Shown here piece by piece: positions 36,476 to 46,749 of a stretch of 64,000 bases of DNA. The notes beneath the pieces are model-generated. The model had not been told where the DNA came from, made no database searches, and saw only the letters and a list, made by a program, of their open reading frames with translations. Numbering within the stretch: the first letter of the stretch is position 1; every line of letters starts with the position of its first letter. The stretch spans positions 248,001 to 312,000 of the forward strand of contig NZ_SRLH01000005.1 in NCBI RefSeq assembly GCF_004745595.1, given 5' to 3'. Both the position numbers and the translations under genes were made by a program. Origin of the DNA: Flavobacterium humi (GTDB lineage: Bacteria > Bacteroidota > Bacteroidia > Flavobacteriales > Flavobacteriaceae).

Positions 36476-38050
36476 TTAGTGCTTCAATGCTTCTTTGACC
36501 ATGGTGTCATCTTTAAGGACAATCTGGTAATATTGGTTTTCTCCCAATAACTGGCGGCAGAATTCGGCCGTTAGGTAACGCTTTACGTAATTTTTGTTGG
36601 AATCCAGGTCGATAAAAGATTCGGAAGTGTTTATGAAATTCTTGAAATCATTAAAATAGACATCGGAAGTTTCGATCTTGGCGCTAATTTGTTGTATGGT
36701 CATCCCTTTGAAAGCCCTGCGGTTGGCATCCAATTCGGTAAAAACAAAATTGGTCACCGCCCCGGACTGCATCAGCAACGGAATGATCTCATTGCCCTTT
36801 GCGGTTTCGATAGGAACAAAAATATCCGGTACGATTCCACCTCCGCCATACACAATGCGGCCTTTAGGGGTTTTGAATTTTAAGGTATCTGCAATTTTTA
36901 TGCTGTCTTTTGCATACAGCTCGCCACTTTCATAACGATGCATGAAATCATTGAAATATTCGGCATTCCCTTCTTTGTATGATTTTTGGATGGAACGGCC
37001 GGTTGGCGTATAATATCTTGCTACGGTTAACCGTACCGTCGATTTGTCGTCAAAAAGCATTTCCCTTTGCACCAATCCTTTCCCGAAAGAACGCCGTCCG
37101 ATAATCAGTCCTCTGTCATTGTCCTGGATAGCGCCGGCAATGATTTCGCTGGCCGATGCCGTATTTTCGTTAATCAGGACTGTTAGTTTCCCGTTTTCGA
37201 AAGCCCCTTTATCGGAAGCAAAAGTCTTGTCGATCCTGCCTTTGCGGTTTTTGGTGAAAACAATCAGTTTGTCGTCTTTGAGGAATTCATCGGAAATGAA
37301 CACCGCTTCTTCCAGATAGCCTCCGCCATTGTTGCGCAGGTCCAGCACCAGCGATTTTGCGCCTTGTTTGATAAGCCTGTTCAGCCCGGATTTGAATTCG
37401 TTATAGGTGGTTTCGGCAAAACGGTTTATTTTGATGTAACCTGTGGTTTTGTTAAGCATAATGGCGATGTCGACACTTTTTACGGGAACGACATTCCGGA
37501 TGACTTTAACCTTAAATTTCTTGTTTTCCGATTTCCTGAAAATAAGGAGCGTAACTTCTGAATTGGGTTCGCCTTTTAGCTTGGAATACAGTTTTTCAGT
37601 GGTGATTTTTTTACCGAAAAGAATAGCGCCATTGGCCGATAAAATCCTGTCTCCGGCTTTTATTCCTGCTTTCTCCGAAGGGCCGCCTTCAATAGGCTGA
37701 ATCACGGCAACGGTATCTTTATCTATGAAAAAATTAACGCCAATCCCCACGAAATTGCCTTTCATACTCTGAGCTGCTTCTTCAGCTTCATTTTTGGCGA
37801 TATACACCGAATGAGGATCGAGTTTTTCCAAAATGCCATTTACGGTCTGGTCTACGATAGAATCAGTATTGACTTCGTCTACATAATCACTGTCAATAAA
37901 ATCAATCAGTTTGTTGAGTTTGCGCTTGGTTTGGTTTTCGGCATTTTGTTTTTCGGAAACAGGAGCCTTGATAAAAATTCCGCCCAACAGGAATCCTACC
38001 GCTACTGCAGTAAAAATAATCAGGGGGAAATATACTTTATCAACTTTCAT
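36476..38050 (-). CDS. S41 family C-terminal processing protease
   Basis: 524 residues. An N-terminal membrane anchor or signal (about 7-27) is followed by a PDZ domain (VIQPIEGGPSEKAGIKAGDR, about residue 115 on) and the S41 catalytic domain: ENTASASEIIAGA has the Ser and GRRSFGKGLVQ the Lys of the dyad. A C-terminal helical part of about 130 residues follows. It cleaves proteins at their C-termini in the periplasm. Confidence 0.93.
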   Translation of the reverse strand: MKVDKVYFPLIIFTAVAVGFLLGGIFIKAPVSEKQNAENQTKRKLNKLIDFIDSDYVDEVNTDSIVDQTVNGILEKLDPHSVYIAKNEAEEAAQSMKGNFVGIGVNFFIDKDTVAVIQPIEGGPSEKAGIKAGDRILSANGAILFGKKITTEKLYSKLKGEPNSEVTLLIFRKSENKKFKVKVIRNVVPVKSVDIAIMLNKTTGYIKINRFAETTYNEFKSGLNRLIKQGAKSLVLDLRNNGGGYLEEAVFISDEFLKDDKLIVFTKNRKGRIDKTFASDKGAFENGKLTVLINENTASASEIIAGAIQDNDRGLIIGRRSFGKGLVQREMLFDDKSTVRLTVARYYTPTGRSIQKSYKEGNAEYFNDFMHRYESGELYAKDSIKIADTLKFKTPKGRIVYGGGGIVPDIFVPIETAKGNEIIPLLMQSGAVTNFVFTELDANRRAFKGMTIQQISAKIETSDVYFNDFKNFINTSESFIDLDSNKNYVKRYLTAEFCRQLLGENQYYQIVLKDDTMVKEALKH

Positions 38051-38080
38051 GTTTGGAAAATTTTATTCCTTCAGCTTTCT

Positions 38081-38509
38081 TTAATCCAGGTCTTCAATAT
38101 GTGTAAGGTGAACGCCGGCTTTCTCTAAAAATTGTAATCCGGAGTCATCTTTATAGCCTTCGAGGTAAACCACTCGCTTTATACCCGACTGATGGATCAG
38201 TTTGCTGCATTCCTTGCAGGGCGAAAGCGTGATGTACAACGTGGCGTCATTGCAGGACTGGGTAGAGCGGGCAACTTTCAGGATGGCATTGGCTTCCGCA
38301 TGCAAAACATACCAGAGCGTCAGGTTGTTTTCATCTTCGCAGCAATTTTCAAATCCTGTAGGGGTACCGTTGTACCCGTCTGAAATAATCATCCTATCCC
38401 GTACAATAATCGCGCCAACCTGTTTTCTTTTGCAATAAGAAAGCTTACTCCATTCTTTGGCGAGCCTTAAATAAGCTTTGTCGTATTTGTTTTGTTTTGT
38501 TTCTTCCAT
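38081..38509 (-). CDS. dCMP/cytidine deaminase family protein
   Basis: 142 residues. HAEANAI and PCKEC form the zinc site, and SDGYNGTPTGFENCCEDE is typical of dCMP deaminases (ComEB-like), which feed dUMP to thymidylate synthesis. It lies 30 bases upstream of the S41 gene, and its ATG follows the stop of the HupE/UreJ gene directly, so the three minus-strand genes probably form an operon. Confidence 0.92.
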   Translation of the reverse strand: MEETKQNKYDKAYLRLAKEWSKLSYCKRKQVGAIIVRDRMIISDGYNGTPTGFENCCEDENNLTLWYVLHAEANAILKVARSTQSCNDATLYITLSPCKECSKLIHQSGIKRVVYLEGYKDDSGLQFLEKAGVHLTHIEDLD

Positions 38510-39103
38510 TTATCTGTTCCAAATCGGGCTTTGAATAATCATTGGCACAACTACTCCTATAATGAATGCTGACATGACAAGCGTCCAGTCTCTTTTGGAA
38601 AACCTGAAAACGGTCTGCACGATATAGGACAGGATCAAAACCACAAAAACCACGATAATCTGAGCGGTTTCGATACCCAATGCAAATTCAGACAAAGGTA
38701 ATAGTTTATCGCTTGCATTTCCCGGTAAAATCGTCTTGAAATAATTTGAAAACCCCAATCCGTGGACAATACCGAAAAACAAGGTTACAATGGCAATCAG
38801 GCTGATGCTTTCGTTTTTGTTGTTTTTCCCTGCCGTAAACAGATTAAACAAGGCTACAATTAATATGGTAATCGGGATGATGAATTCGACCAGGCTTACT
38901 TTGATCATAACCACTCCATATACCGAAAGGAGCAGGGCCAGAGTGTGCCCTACAGTGAACAAAGAGACTAAAAGCAATAGCCGTTTCCAGTCCTTGAAAG
39001 CATACGGAACTGTCAATGCAATTAAAAACAGCACATGATCGTAGGCGTTTATATTTAGAACATGCTTAAGGCCAATGTTGAAATACAACCAGAATTCTGA
39101 CAT
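38510..39103 (-). CDS. HupE/UreJ family membrane protein
   Basis: 197 residues, about six membrane helices. FNIGLKHVLNINAYDHVLF has the conserved His/Asp residues of the first helix of HupE/UreJ proteins, and IVHGLGFSNYF is the second signature. Relatives are nickel or cobalt permeases or hydrogenase/urease accessories. No hydrogenase or urease genes are here. Its stop and the next start are adjacent with no gap. Confidence 0.87.
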   Translation of the reverse strand: MSEFWLYFNIGLKHVLNINAYDHVLFLIALTVPYAFKDWKRLLLLVSLFTVGHTLALLLSVYGVVMIKVSLVEFIIPITILIVALFNLFTAGKNNKNESISLIAIVTLFFGIVHGLGFSNYFKTILPGNASDKLLPLSEFALGIETAQIIVVFVVLILSYIVQTVFRFSKRDWTLVMSAFIIGVVVPMIIQSPIWNR

Positions 39104-39221
39104 AATAAATTGTTTTTGGGATTGTCAAACATACAATTTATTTTCTGTTTTTTTGATAAATTTTATCATATGCCTGATGCGAACTATTTAAAAAAAATGA
39201 TTTTAAAAATAAGAATATAGT

Positions 39222-39229
39222 TATCTTTG
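39222..39229 (+). promoter_or_regulatory. -7 element of the TerB promoter
   Basis: TATCTTTG, 23 bases before the ATG. No TTG at the -33 distance. Confidence 0.5.
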
Positions 39230-39252
39230 CAGAAATATTAATTTTAAAAACT

Positions 39253-39684
39253 ATGTCTTTTTCCGATTTATTTGATAGTGAATTTAAAGCCAGAAATAAA
39301 GGCCATTTTTCTGCCATTGTTAGAGTTGCCATTGCCGATGGTGATTTAAGCGAAGAAGAGAAGCAATTCTTGGACAAGCTGAAAAGCCGCCTTGAAATTT
39401 CTGATGAGGAATATGAAGAAATCCTTGAAAACCCTTTAAAATATCCTATTAACCCGCCGGTTTTGCATACGCAAAGACTAGAGCGTCTGTATGATTTGTC
39501 AAGAATGGTTTATGCAGACCATATCCTTGGCCCTAAGCAAAAGGAAATTTTAACCAAGTTTGCCCTGGCTCTTGGTTTTACACCTGGAAACGTGAATTAT
39601 ATAGTAGATAAAGCCATGTCCCTTTTATTATTGCAGGTAGATTTGGATACTTTTATTTACGAAATGCAGCATATGAATAAATAA
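39253..39684 (+). CDS. TerB-like protein
   Basis: 143 residues, all helical. AIVRVAIADGDLSEEEKQFLD is the TerB signature with acidic residues that may bind metal, and the second half (MVYADHILGPKQKEIL) repeats it. The family is named for tellurite resistance, but no other ter gene is present. Function unknown. Followed by a bidirectional terminator. Confidence 0.85.
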   Translation: MSFSDLFDSEFKARNKGHFSAIVRVAIADGDLSEEEKQFLDKLKSRLEISDEEYEEILENPLKYPINPPVLHTQRLERLYDLSRMVYADHILGPKQKEILTKFALALGFTPGNVNYIVDKAMSLLLLQVDLDTFIYEMQHMNK

Positions 39685-39685
39685 T

Positions 39686-39717
39686 AAAAAGAGCCTCCTT
39701 AATGGGGCTCTTTTTTT
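39686..39717. terminator. Bidirectional terminator
   Basis: Stem AAAAAGAGCC/GGCTCTTTTT between the convergent TerB and universal stress protein genes, with T tracts on both strands. Confidence 0.82.
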
Positions 39718-39734
39718 ATAGGGTTCTTTGAAAT

Positions 39735-40559
39735 TTAAATCTTGAAAGTGACAACCGGCTTGTTGGAATGATTCACAAGGCCTTCGCTGATGCTTCCGTT
39801 GAAGAAGTGGTACAGGCTTGTTCTTCCGTGAGTGCACATTCCTATGATATCGGCATTGATGCCATTGGCAAAATTCAAAATACCGGTTTCAATATTGGCG
39901 TCATTGTAAATGTGGAGCGAATAATTGGTAATAGGGAATTCGGCAACGAACTCCTTCATTATTTTCTGGGCCGCATGCGATGATTTGAAACTGTTTGGCG
40001 TATTTACCATAACCAGGTCAAGATGAGCACCGAAAACATTGGCGAAATCGACTATTTTCCGGAATGGTTTTTTGGTTTCCGGCGTAAAGTCGGAAGCGAA
40101 TACGAAGCGGTCCGCCTTGAAATTATTGTTTTCATGTTTGATCACAAGCACAGGGGCTTCCGAGGTACGCACGATTTTTTCGGTGGTAGAACCAATGAAC
40201 ATTTCCTGAAACCCTGATGCGCCGTGGGAACCCATAACGACAAGGTCCACATTGTTCTTTTGGCTCGATTTTACAATTCCTTCAAATGCCCTTTCAAATT
40301 TAACGGCTTCGCTCACTTTGATTCCTTCCAGGAAATCGCTGGCCAGGAGGTCTTCTAATTTTTCATGCGCTTTTTTCATGAAAAGCATAATTTCCGGGAT
40401 GTCTGCCCCGCCACTTACCGCGTCGGCCATTTGTGTCGGAAATTCGAGCATGTGAACCAGGAAGATTTCTCCGTCATTGTCTCTTGCGATTTGTGCGGCA
40501 ACTTTTAGGGCGTATTCTGCGTGGTCAGAAAAATCTGTTGGAACTAAAATTCGTTTCAT
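39735..40559 (-). CDS. Universal stress protein, two UspA domains
   Basis: 274 residues made of two UspA domains (about 1-145 and 150-274). The first has the nucleotide-binding loop VMGSHGASGFQEMFIGSTTEKI; the second has GMCTHGRTSLYHFFNGSISE. Both match the G-2x-G-9x-G(S/T) pattern, so ATP binding in both halves is likely. Cytoplasmic stress-response protein. Single gene. Confidence 0.93.
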   Translation of the reverse strand: MKRILVPTDFSDHAEYALKVAAQIARDNDGEIFLVHMLEFPTQMADAVSGGADIPEIMLFMKKAHEKLEDLLASDFLEGIKVSEAVKFERAFEGIVKSSQKNNVDLVVMGSHGASGFQEMFIGSTTEKIVRTSEAPVLVIKHENNNFKADRFVFASDFTPETKKPFRKIVDFANVFGAHLDLVMVNTPNSFKSSHAAQKIMKEFVAEFPITNYSLHIYNDANIETGILNFANGINADIIGMCTHGRTSLYHFFNGSISEGLVNHSNKPVVTFKI

Positions 40560-40665
40560 AATCTTGTGGTTTAGGATTAGTACTCTGTGTATGGTAACAT
40601 ATTGTCCATTAAAGGTAGGAATTTATTTAACGTAACACAATATTTCGTAAATTAAAAAAAAGTAG

Positions 40666-40673
40666 TATATTTG
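40666..40673 (+). promoter_or_regulatory. -7 element of the rimP-nusA-infB promoter
   Basis: TATATTTG, 63 bases before the rimP ATG. The predicted transcript would begin near 40680 and carry a leader of about 57 bases with a hairpin. Confidence 0.6.
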
Positions 40674-40703
40674 CGCCATTATTTAGTGGTTGATTTAAAT
40701 AAT

Positions 40704-40729
40704 GAGGGAAGCAGGGCTTCCCTCTTTTT
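40704..40729 (+). terminator. Terminator-like hairpin in the rimP leader
   Basis: Perfect 9-bp stem GAGGGAAGC/GCTTCCCTC with loop AGG, then five T residues, all between the promoter and the rimP start. It may work as an attenuator of the rimP-nusA-infB operon. NusA-dependent autoregulation is known for the E. coli operon; here it is inference. Confidence 0.6.
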
Positions 40730-40736
40730 ATACAGT

Positions 40737-41201
40737 ATGACATTTAAGGAAAAAGTAAAAAAATTAGTAGACGAAGGATTGGCGGAACATCCTGATCTGT
40801 TTTTAATTGACATGACTATTACTGATAGTTACAAAATTATTGTAACTTTAGATGGTGATAACGGCGTTCAATTGCAGGATTGCATTGCCATAAGCCGTGT
40901 TATTGAAAACAATCTGGATCGGGAAGAGCAGGATTTTGCACTTGAAGTAGCTTCGGCCGGAGTGTCTGCGCCGCTGAAATTAGTCCGCCAGTACAAGAAA
41001 AATATTGGAAGGACGTTGAAAATCAAAACGTCATCGACAACTATCGAAGCAAAGCTTACGGAAGTTACAGATGAGGATATAACGGTAGAATGGAGTTCGA
41101 GAGAACCTAAAAAAATAGGTAAAGGAAAAGAAACAGTGATTCACACTGAGAAAGTCGCTTACGGCGATATTATCGAAGCGGTAGTTACAATAATATTTTA
41201 A
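40737..41201 (+). CDS. rimP: Ribosome maturation factor RimP
   Basis: 154 residues from ATG 40737. The N-terminal part ([22 protein letters not shown]) and [20 protein letters not shown] match the RimP signature (LEVSSPG-like region), and an SH3-like C-terminal domain follows. RimP helps 30S subunit maturation. The open frame begins 22 codons earlier, but that reads through the leader hairpin and is rejected. First gene of the rimP-nusA-infB operon, 14 bases before nusA. Confidence 0.93.
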   Translation: MTFKEKVKKLVDEGLAEHPDLFLIDMTITDSYKIIVTLDGDNGVQLQDCIAISRVIENNLDREEQDFALEVASAGVSAPLKLVRQYKKNIGRTLKIKTSSTTIEAKLTEVTDEDITVEWSSREPKKIGKGKETVIHTEKVAYGDIIEAVVTIIF

Positions 41202-41215
41202 ATTAAAGAGTTGGC

Positions 41216-42460
41216 ATGGAGAATTTAGCATTAATCGATTCATTTTCAGAGTTTAAAGATGACAAACTGATTGATCGTGTAACGCTTATGGCGATTTTGG
41301 AAGATGTGTTTAGGAACGCATTGAAGAAGAAATACGGTTCAGATGATAATTTTGACATCATTATCAATCCTGATAAAGGGGATATGGAAATTTGGAGACG
41401 CAGGGTTATCGTTGCGGATGAGGATCTGGATTTTGAGAACGAGGAAATCACCTTGTCTGAAGCAAGAAAGATCGAGCCGGATTTCGAAATTGGTGAAGAA
41501 GTTTCTGAAGAAGTGAAATTAATCGATTTGGGAAGAAGGGCTATCCTGGCGTTGCGCCAGAACCTGATTTCTAAAATCCATGAACATGACAACACTAATC
41601 TTTATAAGCAATTTAAAGATTTAATTGGAGATATTTATACTGCCGAAGTGCACCACGTGCGTCCTAGAGCCGTAATTTTGGTTGACGATGAAGGAAACGA
41701 GATCGTATTGCCGAAAGAAAAACAAATCCCGTCCGATTTCTTCCGAAAAGGGGATAACGTTCGTGGGATCATTGAAAATGTGGAATTGAAGGGGAACAAA
41801 CCTCAAATCATTATGTCAAGGACTTCTGAAAAATTCCTTGAAAAATTATTCGAGCAGGAAATCCCTGAGGTTTTCGACGGATTGATCAACATCAAGAACG
41901 TAGTGCGTATTCCGGGCGAAAAAGCAAAAGTTGCCGTGGATTCCTACGATGACAGAATTGACCCTGTTGGAGCATGTGTTGGTATGAAAGGATCCCGTAT
42001 CCACGGAATCGTACGTGAATTGGGGAACGAGAATATAGATGTAATCAATTACACGACAAACATTCAGTTGTATATCACCAGAGCCTTGAGCCCTGCGAAG
42101 GTTTCTTCCATCAAGATCGATGAAGAAAACAAACGTGCCGAAGTGTTCCTGAAACTGGAAGAGGTTTCCAAAGCGATCGGTCGTGGCGGACATAATATTA
42201 AATTGGCGGGTCAACTAACTGGTTATGAGCTTGATGTAATCCGCGAAGGAAATATTGCCGATACTGAAGATGATGTTGAATTGACAGAGTTCTCAGATGA
42301 AATCGAAGCTTGGATTATTGAAGAATTTGCAAAAATAGGCTTGGATACGGCGCGCAGCATCTTGAACCAGGATGTAAATGACTTGGTTCGAAGAACTGAT
42401 TTAGAAGAAGAAACTATCTTGGAAGTAGTTAGAATTTTGAAAGAGGAATTTGAAGATTAA
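41216..42460 (+). CDS. nusA: Transcription termination/antitermination factor NusA
   Basis: 414 residues. N-terminal RNA polymerase-binding domain (about 1-130), S1 domain (about 135-200), and KH domains visible at VGACVGMKGSRIHGIV and GRGGHNIKLAGQL. The C-terminal acidic repeats of E. coli NusA are absent, as in many bacteria. Modulates pausing, termination and antitermination. Confidence 0.96.
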   Translation: MENLALIDSFSEFKDDKLIDRVTLMAILEDVFRNALKKKYGSDDNFDIIINPDKGDMEIWRRRVIVADEDLDFENEEITLSEARKIEPDFEIGEEVSEEVKLIDLGRRAILALRQNLISKIHEHDNTNLYKQFKDLIGDIYTAEVHHVRPRAVILVDDEGNEIVLPKEKQIPSDFFRKGDNVRGIIENVELKGNKPQIIMSRTSEKFLEKLFEQEIPEVFDGLINIKNVVRIPGEKAKVAVDSYDDRIDPVGACVGMKGSRIHGIVRELGNENIDVINYTTNIQLYITRALSPAKVSSIKIDEENKRAEVFLKLEEVSKAIGRGGHNIKLAGQLTGYELDVIREGNIADTEDDVELTEFSDEIEAWIIEEFAKIGLDTARSILNQDVNDLVRRTDLEEETILEVVRILKEEFED

Positions 42461-42506
42461 TTTTTTTCTTTCAACCCAAAAAAAAAGATAATAATAAAAA
42501 GATTTT

Positions 42507-45362
42507 ATGTCTGAAGGTACAATAAGAATAAACAAAGTTTTAAGGGAATTTAATATTTCGTTAGAAAGAGCCGTAGATTATCTAAAGGATAAAGGTTTCG
42601 TGATCGAATCCAATCCAAATACGAAAATCTCTGACGAAGTATATAATATCCTATCAAATCAATTTGCTGGGGACAAAGGGAATAAGGACGCTTCAAAAGA
42701 GGTTGGCGAAGAAAAAAGAAAAGAGAAAGAGGCTTTGCGTCTTGAAAGAGAGCATGAAATTGAAGAAAAGCGCAAACAGGATGAGGAGCGCCAACGCCAG
42801 GAAGTAATCAAAGCCAGAGCTAACGTTACAGGCCCTAAACAAGTTGGAAAAATCGACCTGTCTCCTAAACAGCCGGTTGCTACTCCAACACCAACAGTGC
42901 CTGCAACCCCTGCGGTAGTGGAACCGAAAGAAGAACCGAAGGCAGAGCCTAAAGTGGAACCTGTTGTGGAAACTCCGACCCCGAAAGAGGAAGTAAAAAC
43001 CGTTGAGGCCCAATCTGCTCCGGAAGTAAAACCAGAGCCTAAAATCAAAACGAAAATTGAAATAAAACCTGTTTCCGTAAAACCTGAAAACACAACTTCA
43101 AAACCTTCAGTTGAAGATGCGCCACCATCAGAAGAAACATTTACAACTCAATACCAAAAACTTTCAGGAGCGACTTTTACCGGCCAAACCATCGATTTGT
43201 CACAGTTTAATAAGCCTAAAAAGAAAGTAGAGGACAAAACAATCAAGCCTGGAGCCAATAACGCTGCCGGTGCTAATAATGCCAATAAGAACAAACGCAA
43301 ACGCATCGCGCCGAAACCGGGAGGACCAAATTCTACAGGTGGGCCAGGTGCCAATCAGAATAGACCGGGAGGCCAAGGCGGACCAGGCGCTAACCGCAAT
43401 GCGAAACCAGGTTTCGTAAAAGGGAACAGGCCTGCAATCGTAGCCAAAGTTGAGCCTACGGAAGAAGAGGTTAAAAACCAAATCAAGGAAACCTTAGAAA
43501 GGCTTCAGGGGAAAGGGAACAAATCCAAAGCGGCGAAATACCGTCGTGACAAACGTGATACCCACCGTCAGAAATCCGATGACGAGCAAAGAGCATTGGA
43601 AGAAGGAAGCAAAACGATCAAGGTAACGGAATTCGTTACTGTAGGTGAAGTGGCGACCATGATGGACGTGCCGATTACAAAAGTGATCGGAACCTGTATG
43701 TCATTAGGGATCATGGTTACGATGAACCAGCGTTTGGATGCTGAAACATTAACTATCGTAGCAGATGAATTTGGTTATGATGTAGAATTTATCACAACGG
43801 ATATTGAAGAAAATATCGAAGTTGTTGAAGATAAGCCGGAAGATCTGAAACACCGTGCTCCTATAGTTACCGTTATGGGTCACGTTGACCACGGTAAAAC
43901 CTCTTTACTGGATTACATTCGTAAAACAAACGTTATTGCGGGTGAATCAGGAGGAATTACGCAGCATATCGGTGCATACGGAGTGGAATTGGACAACGGA
44001 CAGGAAATAGCATTCCTGGATACACCTGGACACGAAGCGTTTACCGCGATGCGTGCCCGTGGAGCCCAGGTTACAGATATCGCTATTATCGTGGTCGCTG
44101 CCGATGATGACATCATGCCTCAGACAAAAGAAGCCATCAGCCACGCACAAGCGGCTAATGTGCCTATCATCTTCGCTATCAATAAAGTAGATAAACAAAC
44201 GGCTAACCCTGAAAAGATCAAGGAAAAATTGGCAGCCATGAATTTCTTGGTAGAGGATTGGGGTGGAAAATACCAATCACATGATATTTCTGCCAAAACA
44301 GGTTTAGGAATCAAGGAATTACTGGAAAAAGTATTGCTTGAAGCCGAAATATTAGATTTAAAAGCAAACCCTAATAAACCGGGAACCGGAACCGTTGTCG
44401 AAGCTTTCCTTGACAAAGGACGTGGATATGTTTCTACGGTACTGGTACAGGCAGGGACAATAAAAGTCGGCGATTATGTATTGGCGGGTAAAAACCACGG
44501 TAAGATCAAAGCGATGCATGACGAACGTGGAAACAGTATCCTGGAAGCAGGTCCATCAACACCGGTATCCTTATTGGGTCTTGACGGAGCACCGACAGCC
44601 GGGGATAAATTCAACGTATATGAAGACGAAAGGGAAGCAAAACAAATTGCGGCAAAACGTACGCAATTGATGCGTGAGCAGTCCGTACGTGTTCAGCGCC
44701 ATATTACCCTGGATGAAATCGGACGCCGTATCGCTCTTGGCCAGTTTAAAGAATTGAACATTATCCTTAAAGGAGACGTGGATGGTTCGGTTGAAGCGTT
44801 GTCAGACTCATTCTCGAAACTATCTACACCGGAAATCCAGATCAATATCATTCACAAAGGAGTTGGGGCAATTACCGAATCGGATGTAATGTTGGCGTCT
44901 GCTTCAGATGCAATCATTATCGGATTCAACGTTCGTCCGGCAGGAAACGCCAAACAATTGGCAGATAAGGAAGAAATCGACATCCGTCATTATTCTATCA
45001 TCTATGCGGCTATCGACGATTTACGCGATGCGATGGAAGGTATGTTATCTCCGGAAATGAAAGAAGAAATCACGGGAACTGCAGAAATCAGGGAGATATT
45101 CAAGATTTCCAAAGTGGGATCCATTGCCGGATGTATGGTTACTGACGGTAAAATATTCAAAGCGAACAAAATCCGCTTAATCCGTGATAACGTGGTGATC
45201 TACACCGGAGAACTGATCGCATTGAAACGTTTCAAAGACGATGTGAAAGAAGTTTCGAAAGGTTACGATTGCGGTATGCAGATCAAAGGCTATAACGATA
45301 TTGAAATCAATGACGTAATAGAAGGATTCACCGAAGTGGCAGTGAAGAAAAAACTGAAATAA
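42507..45362 (+). CDS. infB: Translation initiation factor IF-2
   Basis: 951 residues. The N-terminal IF2N motif ([19 protein letters not shown]) is followed by a long low-complexity linker of Lys, Glu, Pro, Gly and Asn (about residues 60-310). The GTPase domain has GHVDHGKT (G1, near residue 458), DTPGHEAF (G3) and NKVDK (G4). Domains II-IV follow and bind initiator tRNA. Last gene of the operon, with a terminator 25 bases after the stop. Confidence 0.97.
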   Translation: MSEGTIRINKVLREFNISLERAVDYLKDKGFVIESNPNTKISDEVYNILSNQFAGDKGNKDASKEVGEEKRKEKEALRLEREHEIEEKRKQDEERQRQEVIKARANVTGPKQVGKIDLSPKQPVATPTPTVPATPAVVEPKEEPKAEPKVEPVVETPTPKEEVKTVEAQSAPEVKPEPKIKTKIEIKPVSVKPENTTSKPSVEDAPPSEETFTTQYQKLSGATFTGQTIDLSQFNKPKKKVEDKTIKPGANNAAGANNANKNKRKRIAPKPGGPNSTGGPGANQNRPGGQGGPGANRNAKPGFVKGNRPAIVAKVEPTEEEVKNQIKETLERLQGKGNKSKAAKYRRDKRDTHRQKSDDEQRALEEGSKTIKVTEFVTVGEVATMMDVPITKVIGTCMSLGIMVTMNQRLDAETLTIVADEFGYDVEFITTDIEENIEVVEDKPEDLKHRAPIVTVMGHVDHGKTSLLDYIRKTNVIAGESGGITQHIGAYGVELDNGQEIAFLDTPGHEAFTAMRARGAQVTDIAIIVVAADDDIMPQTKEAISHAQAANVPIIFAINKVDKQTANPEKIKEKLAAMNFLVEDWGGKYQSHDISAKTGLGIKELLEKVLLEAEILDLKANPNKPGTGTVVEAFLDKGRGYVSTVLVQAGTIKVGDYVLAGKNHGKIKAMHDERGNSILEAGPSTPVSLLGLDGAPTAGDKFNVYEDEREAKQIAAKRTQLMREQSVRVQRHITLDEIGRRIALGQFKELNIILKGDVDGSVEALSDSFSKLSTPEIQINIIHKGVGAITESDVMLASASDAIIIGFNVRPAGNAKQLADKEEIDIRHYSIIYAAIDDLRDAMEGMLSPEMKEEITGTAEIREIFKISKVGSIAGCMVTDGKIFKANKIRLIRDNVVIYTGELIALKRFKDDVKEVSKGYDCGMQIKGYNDIEINDVIEGFTEVAVKKKLK

Positions 45363-45387
45363 TCGGATTTCGATTCCTGATAAAACC

Positions 45388-45420
45388 AAACCGGCAATAG
45401 CAATATTGTCGGTTTTTTTT
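45388..45420 (+). terminator. Terminator of the rimP-nusA-infB operon
   Basis: 12-bp stem AAACCGGCAATA/TATTGTCGGTTT with loop GCAA and eight T residues. Confidence 0.9.
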
Positions 45421-45578
45421 ATGGCTTTTTTCGGGTAGGGATAATGCCTGGGATTCATTTCGTCGATTATTTCTGTAGTTCATCTATTTTAGTAGCAATC
45501 AGGATAAAACGAAAATGGAATGCTGCTTTTCAACGGTGATAATTGATTATCTTAGTGGTCATAAAATATTTAAAAAGT

Positions 45579-46163
45579 ATGAAAAAAACTACATTATTAC
45601 TTGTTCTGGTTTTTTTTCTCGGCGTAAGTGGAACTACTTTTTCACAAAACAATTATGTTGGAGAGATCAGAATGGTCGGATTTAATTTTGCCCCGGTCGG
45701 ATGGGCAAAATGCGAAGGGCAAATATTATCAATTGCGCAGAATACGGCATTGTTTTCTATTTTAGGAACTACTTACGGCGGAAACGGCCAAACAACTTTC
45801 GCTTTGCCTGATTTAAGGGGTAAGGCACCCATGCATACCGGGCAAGGCCCAGGACTTCAGTTGAGGGACCTTGGCGAAACCGGCGGATCTGAAACCAATA
45901 CATTGTTGGTAACCCAAATCCCTTCCCATTCCCATATTGTCAATGCCGTAACCGCTGATGGCAATCAAAACCTGCCTTCGGGGAACCTGCATGCCAATAC
46001 AAAACTTCTGGATAAAGAATATTCCGATGCCGCTGCGAATACAACTATGAGCGGTAATATGGTTCAGCCGACAGGAAACAACCAGCCGGTAAATAATATG
46101 CAACCGTATACTTCTGTCACTTATATTATTGCTCTGCAGGGCGTTTATCCACCTCATAACTAA
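45579..46163 (+). CDS. Secreted phage-tail-collar-domain protein, paralog 1
   Basis: 194 residues. Signal peptide (ends near TFSQ), then a tail-collar domain: GWAKCEGQILSIAQNTALF, LGTTYGGNGQTTFALPDLRG and HSHIVNAV, followed by an NQPVNNMQPYTSV C-terminus. The fold is that of phage short tail fibre collars and of the MdpB group of bacterial proteins. With a Sec signal it must be periplasmic or external. ATG 45579 was chosen because the signal peptide starts there. First gene of a four-gene operon. Confidence 0.85.
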   Translation: MKKTTLLLVLVFFLGVSGTTFSQNNYVGEIRMVGFNFAPVGWAKCEGQILSIAQNTALFSILGTTYGGNGQTTFALPDLRGKAPMHTGQGPGLQLRDLGETGGSETNTLLVTQIPSHSHIVNAVTADGNQNLPSGNLHANTKLLDKEYSDAAANTTMSGNMVQPTGNNQPVNNMQPYTSVTYIIALQGVYPPHN

Positions 46164-46170
46164 TCAGACC

Positions 46171-46743
46171 ATGAAAAAGATAAGATATACAATCCTATTG
46201 GCCCTTTTATTGGCTTTTGGCCAAAAAACGGTAGCACAGGATCATTTTTTAGGAGAAATACAGATGTTCTCCGGGAATTATGCTCCTAACGGATGGGCAA
46301 AATGCGAAGGGCAAATATTGTCAATCGCACAGAATACGGCTTTATTCGCTTTGTTGGGAACAACTTATGGAGGAAATGGGCAAACTACTTTCGCACTTCC
46401 GGATTTAAGGGGCCGTGTTCCGGTGTATTATAATAACAGTACGATTGTCCAGGGCCAGATGGGCGGAACAGAAACCAATACCGTAACCATTCCGCAACTT
46501 CCGGCACATTCACATGCTGTAAATGCCGTAACTGCAGAAGGAAACCAGAACCTGCCGACAGGGAATTTACCTGCTGACACGAAAACCCTTGATCCTGAAT
46601 ACTCCAATGGAGCGCCCAATACTACTTTTAAGCCATCAATGTTGGGCCAGGCCGGAGCAAGTCAGCCTATGAACAATGTACAGCCATTTACCGCCGTTAC
46701 ATTCATCATCGCCATTAATGGAATTTTCCCATCCCAAAACTAA
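46171..46743 (+). CDS. Secreted phage-tail-collar-domain protein, paralog 2
   Basis: 190 residues, signal peptide ending near TVAQ, then the same domain as its neighbour: GWAKCEGQILSIAQNTALF is shared exactly, and LGTTYGGNGQTTFALPDLRGR follows. A recent duplication seems likely for the N-terminal two thirds; the C-terminal third differs more. Seven bases after paralog 1. Confidence 0.85.
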   Translation: MKKIRYTILLALLLAFGQKTVAQDHFLGEIQMFSGNYAPNGWAKCEGQILSIAQNTALFALLGTTYGGNGQTTFALPDLRGRVPVYYNNSTIVQGQMGGTETNTVTIPQLPAHSHAVNAVTAEGNQNLPTGNLPADTKTLDPEYSNGAPNTTFKPSMLGQAGASQPMNNVQPFTAVTFIIAINGIFPSQN

Positions 46744-46749
46744 TGTAAA

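Noticed and set aside
39253..39684. Tellurite resistance locus
   Set aside because: A single TerB-like gene with no other ter genes; the name alone is not evidence.
40671..40736. 22-codon upstream extension of rimP
   Set aside because: It would read through the leader hairpin and start on the promoter element; ATG 40737 begins the RimP fold.
42659..43093. 144-residue antisense frame in infB
   Set aside because: It is the reverse reading of the low-complexity infB linker and is itself low complexity.
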